From: Spirochaetia bacterium
Lineage (GTDB): Bacteria; Spirochaetota; Spirochaetia; Treponematales; Breznakiellaceae
DNA length: 14,289 nt
Reading direction: 5' to 3'
Assembly (NCBI GenBank): GCA_025997715.1
Contig: BNUY01000077.1
Span: forward strand, 1-14,289
The notes under the pieces were generated by a model that was not told where the DNA came from, searched no databases, and was given only the letters and a program-made list of their open reading frames with translations. Shown one piece after another: positions 1-7,919 of this stretch. How positions within the stretch are numbered: the first letter of the stretch is position 1; each line of letters opens with the position of its first letter. The position numbers were made by a program, and so were the translations under genes.

Positions 1-866
1 TTTATTTCATCACATTCGAGTATTTTAAGCAGACCATTACCTGTTTTTACTAAAAACGACTTGAGAGAATACACTTCCAATATTTTGCCAAATTCAATAT
101 TTTTATATAATTCAACATCTTTCAAAACTACTACTGAAATCCAAACCTTATATTCTTTCTCTTTATATACAAAATGCGCACCCACATAAGGCTTCGTTAA
201 TGCCCTGACTAAATCATATATTGTCTGTGCCCCCATACGAAAATCAATACAGCCATCTTTCTGGGTTCGTTTTCGCCAATTATTTGCCTCTGACATATCT
301 TGTTTTTTTCTATCTGCACAATTATTTTCAAAATCTTCTGTAAACTTAACAACTTGTCCCTTTGCTATATCAATAATCTTATCATACAATATTTTTGCAG
401 TATCATCATTATTAATTTTTATAAATTCTTGAGATAAAATATCGCCATCATCCGCATTGCGATCCATATAAAAGAAAGTCGAAGCGGTTTCCTGAAGTCC
501 TAAAACTAACGCCCATATTTGCGGATGTCTTCCCCTATTTTGGGGCAGAGCCGCAGGATGAAATCCAACTGCCGCAATCCGTGGCAATTTTAAGGTATCT
601 TCATACAATAAGTGTGACCAACCAAAACAATAAATCAAATCAGGGTTATAACCGCGTATAAAAGCATTCATATCCACATTGCTACCTTTTGAATAATAAA
701 AACAGGGTATATTATGCTCAACGGCAATATCCTTTAAATCCATAAAGTCCGCATTGAAAGAGGAACTTTTTTTTGTAACAATACCGCAAATTTCTTTACC
801 TAGGCTTAATAATGTTTTAAGAAGTATTGCGGAACTTTTAACACATCCAATAAATAATATTTTCAT
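1..866 (-). CDS. Formyltransferase-family protein (partial, runs off left edge)
   Basis: My reading of the minus strand gives 288 codons from the ATG at 866 with no stop, so the C-terminus is missing. The fold is that of methionyl-tRNA formyltransferase and the sugar formyltransferases, which move a formyl group from N10-formyl-tetrahydrofolate to an amine. Visible marks are the Rossmann-like start MKILFIGC, the catalytic loop GFHPAALPQNRGRHP (residues 101-115, His103), and DDGDILSQ (139-146), which carries the usual Asp. A post-catalytic segment RKRTQKDGCIDF leads into YDLVRALTKPYVGAHF (about 198-232), the start of the Fmt-type C-terminal domain. Its ATG overlaps the neuB stop (ATGA, 863-866), so translation is probably coupled. 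In a nonulosonate operon the inferred substrate is an amino sugar, giving an N-formyl group, rather than Met-tRNA. The exact substrate cannot be read from the sequence. Confidence 0.9.
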   Translation of the reverse strand, partial: MKILFIGCVKSSAILLKTLLSLGKEICGIVTKKSSSFNADFMDLKDIAVEHNIPCFYYSKGSNVDMNAFIRGYNPDLIYCFGWSHLLYEDTLKLPRIAAVGFHPAALPQNRGRHPQIWALVLGLQETASTFFYMDRNADDGDILSQEFIKINNDDTAKILYDKIIDIAKGQVVKFTEDFENNCADRKKQDMSEANNWRKRTQKDGCIDFRMGAQTIYDLVRALTKPYVGAHFVYKEKEYKVWISVVVLKDVELYKNIEFGKILEVYSLKSFLVKTGNGLLKILECDEI

Positions 867-1858
867 ACAACTATCAGTTCATCTTCAACAAAATCTTTTT
901 CTGCCGTTACACCCAATATATCAAACCACTTCATCGGAGATATACCATTACCCGGTCGTTTTGTCGTAATATTTTCTTCAGTAAATATCTCTCCCTTCTT
1001 GATGGAGTATTTTGCTACAATGCTTTTTCTTACCACAACCATATTTTTTGTTTCGGATGGCGACGATGTTTTCTCCCCCGTACCCATGGCTTTTTCTATG
1101 TTTCGTATTGCCTGTACCATAGCGACGAATTCGGCGGGCTCCAAACTTGCTTTATGATCCGGACCTTCCATGTTTTTATCAAGGGTAAAATGTTTTTCTA
1201 TAACCGTAGCGCCCATTGCCACGGCAGCAATCGGGACTTCAATTCCCGGCGTATGGTCAGAATATCCTACTTTGACCCCCAAAGCATTCTTGACTGTCAA
1301 CATTGCATTTAGATTGACATCACTATAAGGCGTTGGATATTCGGTGTTACAATGAAGAACCGTTATTTCTCCCGAACCATTCTGTTTCAATATTTCAACG
1401 GCTGTTTTTACTTCATCCAATGTGCTCATACCCGTTGATAGAATAATCGGTTTGCCAATTTTTGCAATTGCAATAAGATATGGCAAATTGGTAATCTCGC
1501 CGGAAGGGATTTTGTACATTGGGACATCGCGTTCTTTTAACAAAAAAATACTATTAATATCAAATGCCGTTGAAAGAAATTGAATGCCTTTTATATTGCA
1601 ATGCGCTATTAATTCATCATGCTCTGCGGCACTTAATTCCAATTTCTTTATCATTTCAAATTGCGATTCAGATATATCTGTTGTCTTTTGCTGGTAGTCA
1701 GCTTTCTTTGCTGAAGCTATAACCAAATCTTTGGCACAAAAACTTTGAAATTTAATTGCGTCAACTTCAAATTCGGCTATCGTATCAATCATTTTCTTTG
1801 CAGTTTCCATACTGCCATTATGATTGACGCCGGCTTCTGCAATAATAAAAACACTCAT
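863..1858 (-). CDS. neuB: Nonulosonic acid synthase (NeuB/LegI family)
   Basis: Condenses phosphoenolpyruvate with a six-carbon N-acyl amino sugar to make a nine-carbon sialic-acid-like sugar. The 331 residues are the usual family length. The N-terminal TIM barrel begins FIIAEAGVNHNGS (4-16) and shows YKIPSGEITNLPYL (115-128), ILSTGMSTLDEV (139-150), HCNTEYPTPYSDVN (169-182), GYSDHTPG (198-205) and EKHFTLDKNMEGPDHKASL (221-239). His202 and His223 are in the positions of the metal-binding histidines. A C-terminal SAF (antifreeze-like) domain starts near residue 277 (RKSIVAKYSIKKGE) and ends with the RPGNGISP loop. It overlaps neuD upstream and the formyltransferase downstream by 4 nt each. Because legB and legC homologues lie upstream, the likely product is legionaminic acid or a relative rather than Neu5Ac. 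The family call is firm; the exact sugar is inferred. Confidence 0.95.
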   Translation of the reverse strand: MSVFIIAEAGVNHNGSMETAKKMIDTIAEFEVDAIKFQSFCAKDLVIASAKKADYQQKTTDISESQFEMIKKLELSAAEHDELIAHCNIKGIQFLSTAFDINSIFLLKERDVPMYKIPSGEITNLPYLIAIAKIGKPIILSTGMSTLDEVKTAVEILKQNGSGEITVLHCNTEYPTPYSDVNLNAMLTVKNALGVKVGYSDHTPGIEVPIAAVAMGATVIEKHFTLDKNMEGPDHKASLEPAEFVAMVQAIRNIEKAMGTGEKTSSPSETKNMVVVRKSIVAKYSIKKGEIFTEENITTKRPGNGISPMKWFDILGVTAEKDFVEDELIVV

Positions 1859-2514
1859 ATAGCTACTTCATTACCTTTATGATAAACTCTACAGGGAATA
1901 CCAAAAGCAATAACTCCTTCTTCAATATCAGAAACAACCACACTGCCCGCACCGATAATTGAATCTCTTCCAACTGATATTGATTGTATCATACTACTCC
2001 CTATACCTACATGAACATTATCCTGAATATGAATCCCACCCGACATACGAACTCCTGGACCGATATGTACAAATTGCCCTATTTCGCAATCATGATCAAT
2101 AATAGCGCCGCTATTTATAATTGCACAAGTTCCCAATTTTACACCGGTATTAATAATTACGCCTTTACCAACAAAAACCCCATCTGCCATTTCTACACTA
2201 ATCTGTGATACAATAGCAGTAGAATCAATAATTTTTGGAAATTGAAAACCAATCAATTTTAATTTATGATATAATTTAATACGTTTATCAGGATTTCCTA
2301 CACTACCTAATGTAATAATCGCCTGGTGGTATCCTTTTTCAAACAATGATTCAATATCCTCATCAGTTCCCACAATAGGTATAGAAAAAATATTTTTCCC
2401 TACCATTTCAGGTAAATCAACGATACCAATATCCGAATATTGTACATAATTGATGCTATCAATGACCGAGCGGCAATGACCACCTGCCCCGACAAGCAAC
2501 AGCTTGTTATACAT
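1855..2514 (-). CDS. neuD: Sugar O/N-acetyltransferase (NeuD/PglD family)
   Basis: Acetyl-CoA-dependent acetyltransferase of 219 residues, the usual length. The N-terminal PglD-type nucleotide-sugar domain starts LLLVGAGGHCRSVID (5-19). A left-handed beta-helix of hexapeptide repeats follows (about 100-200: KGVIINTGVKLG, SGAIIDHDCEIG, FVHIGPGVRMSGG, DSIIGAGSVV). His141 in IDHDCEIG is the likely catalytic base, and the chain closes with GIPCRVYHKG. In PglD and legionaminate pathways this enzyme acetylates the 4-amino group left by the LegC-type aminotransferase; NeuD proteins of other clusters O-acetylate the finished sugar. Its place between the PtmE-like and NeuB genes fits either role, and N-acetylation before NeuB is the simpler reading. 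It starts 3 nt after the upstream stop and ends in an ATGA overlap with neuB. Confidence 0.9.
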   Translation of the reverse strand: MYNKLLLVGAGGHCRSVIDSINYVQYSDIGIVDLPEMVGKNIFSIPIVGTDEDIESLFEKGYHQAIITLGSVGNPDKRIKLYHKLKLIGFQFPKIIDSTAIVSQISVEMADGVFVGKGVIINTGVKLGTCAIINSGAIIDHDCEIGQFVHIGPGVRMSGGIHIQDNVHVGIGSSMIQSISVGRDSIIGAGSVVVSDIEEGVIAFGIPCRVYHKGNEVAI

Positions 2515-2517
2515 CTG

Positions 2518-3591
2518 TCAAGCCTGAGCCTTAGCTTTCACAACTCTATTAATCATTCTCTCCATATCTTCATGGTTGCCCATATCAAACCATTGGTTTT
2601 CACTTACCGGATAGACGCCTATACTATTACCATGATTAATACAATTTTGAATAATATCAGTAATATGAATAAAAATATTGTCTGGAACAAATTTAAGAAA
2701 TTCAGGTTCAATAATATAGAAACCTGTGTTTGTTAAAAATGAATAAGAAGGTTTCTCCGTCAAAGAACGGATTTTTCCATCCCCACCAACATCAACAGTA
2801 CCATAGGGGAAAGAAAATGACTTTGTTGCGCAAACCATAGTGAGCAAATTACCGGAATTTTTATGCTGTTCATACATATCGTAATAATCACCCAGAACCA
2901 GAATATCACAATTAGAAAAGAAAAATGTTTCAGAAATTAAAGATTTCAATAGAGAAAGACCACCACCGGTTCCTCTGAATTCGTTTTCATCAAGAAATTC
3001 TATTGAAACGTCCGATGTATCAATTTCAGAAAAATATGCTTTTATCATTTCTTTCTTATGATTAACAATTATAAAATATTTACCGCAGCCAATTTCAATG
3101 AATTTATTTAATATGTGTTCAGTAATAGTAATATCACCGATTGGAATCAGCGGCTTAGGTAATATTTTTGTATAAGGATACAAACGGGTTCCCTTTCCGC
3201 CAGCCATAATGACCACAGGAACATCTATTTTTTTTATATCATTTATCTTATCTTTTCCATCTTTAAAGAAAATAGTACTTAGTTTTCCATTTTGATCTAC
3301 ACCAGGGAGAACATTAATTGATAATTTATCGCAAAATGCCTCAATTTCTGTATAACTACTCGCAGCGGGAAGCGCATTAAAATTATAATGAGCCGCTTCT
3401 GAAACAGATGCGGTTAATGATTTACCGGCAAGTATATGTCTCCGTATATCCCCATCGGTCAAGGTTGCCAAAACGACAGTATCCTTACAAATAAATACAA
3501 TTCCCTTGGCATTCCTATCAATTATATCCATTGCATCAATAATAAGCGTATCTTCAGAAACCATGAATTGTGTTAAATCAATAGCAGGCAT
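2518..3591 (-). CDS. ptmE: CBS-domain sugar-1-phosphate nucleotidyltransferase (PtmE-like)
   Basis: The 357 residues combine two modules. Residues 1 to about 120 form a CBS-pair-like region with the hallmark LATLTDGDIRRHIL (41-54). Residues about 125-357 are a nucleotidyltransferase with the signature GGKGTRLYPYTKILPKPL (131-148), a likely metal-binding Asp in FFSNCDILV (Asp229), and FRGTGGGLSLL (205-215). The arrangement is that of Campylobacter PtmE, which makes GDP-GlcN from GlcN-1-P and so begins the GDP-linked legionaminic acid route. Nucleotide specificity (GDP or UDP) cannot be seen directly; the call rests on the CBS fusion and on LegB and LegC neighbours. Its ATG shares one base with the legC stop (TAATG), so translation is probably coupled. 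The CBS part may bind a nucleotide and regulate the enzyme. Confidence 0.85.
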   Translation of the reverse strand: MPAIDLTQFMVSEDTLIIDAMDIIDRNAKGIVFICKDTVVLATLTDGDIRRHILAGKSLTASVSEAAHYNFNALPAASSYTEIEAFCDKLSINVLPGVDQNGKLSTIFFKDGKDKINDIKKIDVPVVIMAGGKGTRLYPYTKILPKPLIPIGDITITEHILNKFIEIGCGKYFIIVNHKKEMIKAYFSEIDTSDVSIEFLDENEFRGTGGGLSLLKSLISETFFFSNCDILVLGDYYDMYEQHKNSGNLLTMVCATKSFSFPYGTVDVGGDGKIRSLTEKPSYSFLTNTGFYIIEPEFLKFVPDNIFIHITDIIQNCINHGNSIGVYPVSENQWFDMGNHEDMERMINRVVKAKAQA

Positions 3592-4739
3592 TAATTACTG
3601 TTCCTAACTCCACTTGGTATATTAACAACCCTATCGGCAAACCATTCGGCATTTGTCAGATTGCCGCGCTGACATTCTGCGAACATCGGCAGCCTGTTCA
3701 TCAATTCCCACAGAGGACGAGTCATCACGCCCTTATTATTTGTTTCGGTCAAGAATTGTATTTGTTCTTCTTTGCCCCCCAAGATAACACAATTAAGCCA
3801 AAAATTTGATTTGCACTCCTTGGGTTCATCAAAAAACTGCATCCCAATACTGGAAAAAAATCGTTTGTATTTCATTGCTGTTTCCCGCTTGTTATTCAGA
3901 AATGCCTCAATGTTTTCCATTTGAGCGCATCCCAGGGCGGCATTGATATTCGGCATCCGGTAATTGTACCCTATCTTATCATGTTTGAACTCCCATTTAT
4001 GCGGAATCTTAGCCTGGGTTGTCAAATACTTCGCGTAATTCCCCATACCTTTATCCTGAAACAGAAGCATTCCCCCGCCGCCGGTTGTAATAGTTTTATT
4101 ACCATTAAAACTTAAAACCCCAATACAGCCGAATGTTCCGGTGTGTTTTTCTTTATAAAAACTTCCAAGGCTTTCTGCAGCATCTTCAATTAATTCTATA
4201 TGCCATTTTGCACAAATATTTATCAATTCATCTATATGCACCGGATGTCCAAAGGTATGCATAGGTACACAAGCCTTTATACGGTTTCCTGTGATACGAT
4301 TTATACATTGATATGCATCCAATTTTGCATTATGGTTCAACCATTCATTTATTTTTTTCGGCGAAAGACCCATTGTGTCTTTATCAACATCTATAAAGAT
4401 TGGATTAGCGTTACAATAAGTTATAGCGTTTACAGTCGCTATAAAAGTTAATGGCTGTGTTATTACCTCATCATTCTGCTCAACACCAGCTAGATTTAAA
4501 GCCAAATAAAGCGCATTTGTGCCATTTACGCAGGCAACAGCCCTGGCAGAACCGGTATAACCGGCAATCATTTCTTCAAAACGGTCTACATATTTACCAA
4601 CGCTTGAAACAAACGTAGTATCAATACAATCATTTACATACTTTTTCTCATTGCCAAAAAAGACCGGTTCATGAAGCTGGATCGTATTTTTATCCTTGTA
4701 TAATTCTTTGATAAAATCAACGGTTTGCTGTATCATCAT
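3591..4739 (-). CDS. legC: PLP-dependent aminotransferase, LegC family
   Basis: DegT/DnrJ/EryC1-fold enzyme that puts an amino group at C4 of the 4-keto-6-deoxy sugar made by LegB. A longer reading exists from a TTG at 4784, but it would overlap legB by 44 nt, and family members begin near MIQQTVDFIKELY, so I place the start at the ATGATG at 4739 (about 382 residues). Motifs include EPVFFGNEKKYV, CVNGTNALYLAL (sugar and cofactor phosphate region), the cofactor Asp in IEDAAESLGS (about 184-193), and the PLP-lysine segment LSFNGNKTITTGGGGM (lysine near 215). It begins 1 nt after the legB stop and its own stop shares one base with the ptmE start. The family call is secure from the N-terminal block and the GNKTITTGGGG loop. 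Confidence 0.92.
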   Translation of the reverse strand: MMIQQTVDFIKELYKDKNTIQLHEPVFFGNEKKYVNDCIDTTFVSSVGKYVDRFEEMIAGYTGSARAVACVNGTNALYLALNLAGVEQNDEVITQPLTFIATVNAITYCNANPIFIDVDKDTMGLSPKKINEWLNHNAKLDAYQCINRITGNRIKACVPMHTFGHPVHIDELINICAKWHIELIEDAAESLGSFYKEKHTGTFGCIGVLSFNGNKTITTGGGGMLLFQDKGMGNYAKYLTTQAKIPHKWEFKHDKIGYNYRMPNINAALGCAQMENIEAFLNNKRETAMKYKRFFSSIGMQFFDEPKECKSNFWLNCVILGGKEEQIQFLTETNNKGVMTRPLWELMNRLPMFAECQRGNLTNAEWFADRVVNIPSGVRNSN

Positions 4740-4740
4740 C

Positions 4741-5952
4741 TTATATTTTTGAATCAAGGTTTTTTTCTTTTTCAATATGCCCAAAATTGGGTAAATACGA
4801 ATGAACTATTTTAACAATATCCTCTTTTGTGGTATTGGCATCTGAAAATGCTTTGCAAAATTTATCAAGCACTGTTTCTATTGTATCACCGCTTACAGGT
4901 TTAATATCTTTGATTACTCCCAGTGCATTATATCTATCAAGATCAACTGTTTCCTTTTCGGTATAAAATTCCTCATATTCTTTTTCACCGGTCGTATCTG
5001 ATTTTGAGAAAAACACCGGATACTCATTATTATTCTGCCCGATTGAAGCCGCCGCCTTTATTGCGGCTTCTGCGGATTCATATCTTACAGGTTTATATCC
5101 AAGAGAAAAAAGTAGTTTTTCAGCTATATCCGAAAAGGTTGTCATTTGCGAAACATCAAGTTTTGGAAAAAATATTTCCCGGTTATTTCCCAGTATACAT
5201 GCCAGCATACATATTTCCCCACTCTCCTCCGGAGATACAAAATACCGCCGAACATCTTCGGGAGCGGCTATTGGCTGCTGTTTGTTTATTCTCTCAATAA
5301 ACCCGGCAGGCAATGAGCCATTTGAAAACGCTACATTCGCAAAACGAGCCGCATTAACATTACATTTATCCGAATATGAAAAAACAATATCCTCCATTAT
5401 TCTTTTACTGGCGCCCATAATATTTACCGGATTGGCAGCTTTATCCGTAGAAACGCAAAAAAAACGTTCCGGCGGATATTCAATTAATAAGTCCATAAAC
5501 TGCCACATTTTTAACACATTGTTTTGTAACAACGCTTCAACCGAAAATATATCCTTTTCACTACGAACATGTTTATGCGCTGAAAAATTTGCAACAATAT
5601 CGAAACCTTTTCTAGCCTGAAATAGCTTTCTGAATGCAGGATCAGCATAATTAATCGGATATGGCATATAATCATCCGGCACATAAAAACCGGATGTACT
5701 GCGCAGATCTCTGGTTAGCTCAGCAAGACCATTTTCGCTTATATCTGCAACTACGAGAGTTTTAGGTTTAAAAGGCAATAAATTCTTAATAAAAGAACTG
5801 CCGATACTTCCAGCTCCACCAATAACAAGAACAGATTTATTACATATTGATTTTTGCAATTTATCAAAATTATCAGAAATATCCTTGTGAAATAAACTTT
5901 TTTCTCTTTTAATAACATGTTTTGATATAAATTGGTTCAAGTTAAATATCAT
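4741..5952 (-). CDS. legB: NDP-HexNAc 4,6-dehydratase, LegB family
   Basis: Extended short-chain dehydrogenase of 403 residues. It has an N-terminal extension of about 37 residues, then the NAD-binding loop VLVIGGAGSIGSSF (41-54), SAHKHVRS (124-131), and the active-site block STDKAANPVNIMGASKR (168-184). As in FlaA1/PglF-type dehydratases, the usual catalytic Tyr is replaced by Met (Met179, with Lys183), and Asp170-Lys171 are expected to drive water elimination. It makes the 4-keto-6-deoxy sugar nucleotide that LegC aminates. It lies 3 nt after the flippase stop and 1 nt before legC, within the densest part of the operon. The GDP- or UDP-linked form is not visible, but the adjacent PtmE-like gene favours GDP. 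Confidence 0.93.
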   Translation of the reverse strand: MIFNLNQFISKHVIKREKSLFHKDISDNFDKLQKSICNKSVLVIGGAGSIGSSFIKNLLPFKPKTLVVADISENGLAELTRDLRSTSGFYVPDDYMPYPINYADPAFRKLFQARKGFDIVANFSAHKHVRSEKDIFSVEALLQNNVLKMWQFMDLLIEYPPERFFCVSTDKAANPVNIMGASKRIMEDIVFSYSDKCNVNAARFANVAFSNGSLPAGFIERINKQQPIAAPEDVRRYFVSPEESGEICMLACILGNNREIFFPKLDVSQMTTFSDIAEKLLFSLGYKPVRYESAEAAIKAAASIGQNNNEYPVFFSKSDTTGEKEYEEFYTEKETVDLDRYNALGVIKDIKPVSGDTIETVLDKFCKAFSDANTTKEDIVKIVHSYLPNFGHIEKEKNLDSKI

Positions 5953-5955
5953 ATA

Positions 5956-7344
5956 TTAAAAAATAGCCTTTCGCCTTATAATACGATGTAACAAATAAAT
6001 CCCCAAAATAAGCCCGATGCCCCATCTGATAAACCATAAGTCCTGTAAAGAATAAAACAAAAAAACTGTCATAGCAATAGGCAGTAAGCCAAGGCAGTAT
6101 ATTCCAAATTTATTTTCATATTTTTTTATTACAAATCGTGCAATTATCTCATGGAATGCAAACAAAAACACAAACGAAATTAATGTTGCTATGGCGGCCC
6201 CCATTCCGGCGTAAACCGGTATTAACAAAAAATTACATACAACATTAATTATCGCCGCAAAAATAGTTCCTAGCGATATTAATTTTGTTTTTTCATTATA
6301 AAATTCAAAATTTGCCGGAAAAGCATACAAAAAATTAAAATAATATGCTATCGCGATAAGAGGTATCAATTGTATGCCTGACCAATATTCTTTTGGAGCC
6401 ATTAGTCTATAAACTTCCGGCGATAATAATATAAACCCCATAGTAACAATGGAAAAAACAATCGTATAATTTCTTGTCCTTAGTAAAATCATTTCTACAG
6501 AATTGTTCTTTTTATATTCATAATAAAACGGAACCCATGTGGTATTAAAGGACACCCAAAGAATAAATATTACCAAAGCAACAGTATATGCAAAACTGTA
6601 TATGCCGGCAGAACTCTCTCCGATCATTTTTTGCAGCATGACCCTGTCACTCTGGGACAATATTAACCCTCCGGCGCCATGCAAAATCAATGGCAATGTT
6701 AAAGAAAGACAGTATTTCAAATACTGCTTATCAAATAATCGTTTCCCTTTTATGTAAACATAGAAAACAATAATACTACCGATAATAACTGTCGGAATTG
6801 CATTTGTATATATTTTAACAATATATCTATTTTCAGATATAAGAAACAAAAAACCTACTGATAAGCCGGTACTTAACAATGAAACAATCAATGATAACAA
6901 GGTACTTCGTTCCGCTTGTTTATATTGTATAAGTTTTGCTGTATAAAATGCAATACAAAAAGAAGCAAAACTTTGTATGACAAGCAGAACGACTAGATCG
7001 GAACGCAATCCCAATAGCCTTGCAAAAAATCCATTAGCAACTATTGAAATTATTAATAGAGCAGCGAAAGATATGACCGAAAGGGTCATAATACTTGATA
7101 AATAACCATCTATTTTGTTATCACCGTATTTTATTTTTGCATTTGCGATAGAACCGTGAGTCTGCAAACCAACAAATAGACTACACAAGGAAACCCAAGC
7201 CGTATATACTGCGATCTGTCCATAATCTGAAGGCGTTAATAATCTTGTAAATATTGGAGCGGTAATAAAACCGATTCCTTGTAAAATAAATCTCCCTGCT
7301 GTTTGCCATATTAATACGCGGGTGATTGATTTTTCTTTAGGCAT
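5956..7344 (-). CDS. wzx: Wzx-type polysaccharide flippase (MOP superfamily)
   Basis: A 462-residue, highly hydrophobic protein whose alternating hydrophobic blocks fit about 12-14 membrane helices. The N-terminal block RFILQGIGFITAPIFTRLLT followed by PSDYGQIAVY (about 17-46) is the classic start of Wzx and related polysaccharide exporters. ILSQSDRVMLQKMIG in the middle and the PVYAGMGAAIATLISFVF region near the C-terminus are further family marks. Such proteins move undecaprenyl-linked glycan units across the inner membrane, so this cluster probably makes a lipid-linked repeat and not only a sugar for cytoplasmic protein glycosylation. The gene starts 7 nt after the stop of the truncated deacetylase gene and ends 3 nt before legB. 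Only a weak GGTG lies ahead of its ATG, so it may depend on upstream translation. Confidence 0.9.
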   Translation of the reverse strand: MPKEKSITRVLIWQTAGRFILQGIGFITAPIFTRLLTPSDYGQIAVYTAWVSLCSLFVGLQTHGSIANAKIKYGDNKIDGYLSSIMTLSVISFAALLIISIVANGFFARLLGLRSDLVVLLVIQSFASFCIAFYTAKLIQYKQAERSTLLSLIVSLLSTGLSVGFLFLISENRYIVKIYTNAIPTVIIGSIIVFYVYIKGKRLFDKQYLKYCLSLTLPLILHGAGGLILSQSDRVMLQKMIGESSAGIYSFAYTVALVIFILWVSFNTTWVPFYYEYKKNNSVEMILLRTRNYTIVFSIVTMGFILLSPEVYRLMAPKEYWSGIQLIPLIAIAYYFNFLYAFPANFEFYNEKTKLISLGTIFAAIINVVCNFLLIPVYAGMGAAIATLISFVFLFAFHEIIARFVIKKYENKFGIYCLGLLPIAMTVFLFYSLQDLWFIRWGIGLILGIYLLHRIIRRKAIF

Positions 7345-7351
7345 ACACCAT

Positions 7352-7723
7352 CTAATACCCTGGATCTTGACAATAAAACTGAAAAAGACTATTCGGAATA
7401 GTTTTCTGGAAATATTTTGTTTTGCATATAAACATTAGCAATGAATTGTTTGTCATTTCTTTCAACGTTTTATTGACTGTACTTGAAAACACATTATAGA
7501 AATTGGTATTGAGTAAAATAAAATATGTCGATTGCACCGAATTGTCAGCTTCAAGTTTTGCAAGTTCCAGAGCCTTTTCCACATCATTATCAATATCGTG
7601 ACGGAGTATACAGGGATATGCAGCTTCCGAATACTTATGATAACCAGTAATGGTATAGCCATTTTTAGCAATAAGTTTAAGCAAGTGTAAATATGAAGTA
7701 TAGGTAAAATCAGAAATTATCAT
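7352..7723 (-). pseudogene. Truncated polysaccharide deacetylase-like gene
   Basis: A 123-residue reading frame. Residues 1-80 resemble the N-terminal third of NodB-fold polysaccharide deacetylase relatives found in glycan clusters: CILRHDIDNDVEKALELAKLE (about 38-58, with the metal-site-like RHDID) and QSTYFILLNTNFYNVFS (64-80). Full members are roughly 250-300 residues and continue with a second metal-binding His segment. Here the sequence after about residue 82 does not match that pattern, and the flippase gene begins 7 nt after the stop, so the catalytic C-terminal two thirds is gone. A more protein-like tail (QFIANVYMQNKIFPENYSE) can be read in a neighbouring frame at the same place, as expected for an internal deletion that joined two ends out of frame. 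Probably inactive. No clear Shine-Dalgarno precedes the ATG at 7723. Confidence 0.7.
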
Positions 7724-7919
7724 ATAATACGCTGCTTTATTTTTTATGATTAGCGAAGCGACGAACCATAAACCGTATGTTGAGACTGTCGGAAAACCCT
7801 TTCATGCAAAATTTTACCCTCATTTCATGCCATAAAACTACGGTAAAACATTCATTTAGAGGCATATTTTTTCTGCAAAATGACTTTTCCTCCGGCCTCG
7901 TTATGCACCGTTTCTTGCT
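7724..7919. other. Non-coding interval with short repeats, possible recombination scar
   Basis: No reading frame here has a start signal or a recognisable product. The interval holds short repeated words on the minus strand (GCATGAAAT and GCATGAAAG; TTTTGCAG and TTTTGCATG) and the phrase GGTTTTCCGACAGTCTCAA (minus strand, about 7780-7798), which looks like the end of a transposable element. I cannot find a matching inverted copy in the window. Near 7745-7774 an imperfect inverted repeat (TTTATG...CATAAA) surrounds GCGAAGC. The interval sits between a foreign-looking AT-rich gene and a truncated gene, which fits a past insertion or deletion. It would also have to hold any promoter for the leg operon, but I see no convincing -35/-10 pair. 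Confidence 0.4.

Noticed and set aside
4923..5620. Plus-strand frames opposite legB
   Set aside because: They are antisense shadows of a strongly conserved gene, with no start signals and unlikely compositions.
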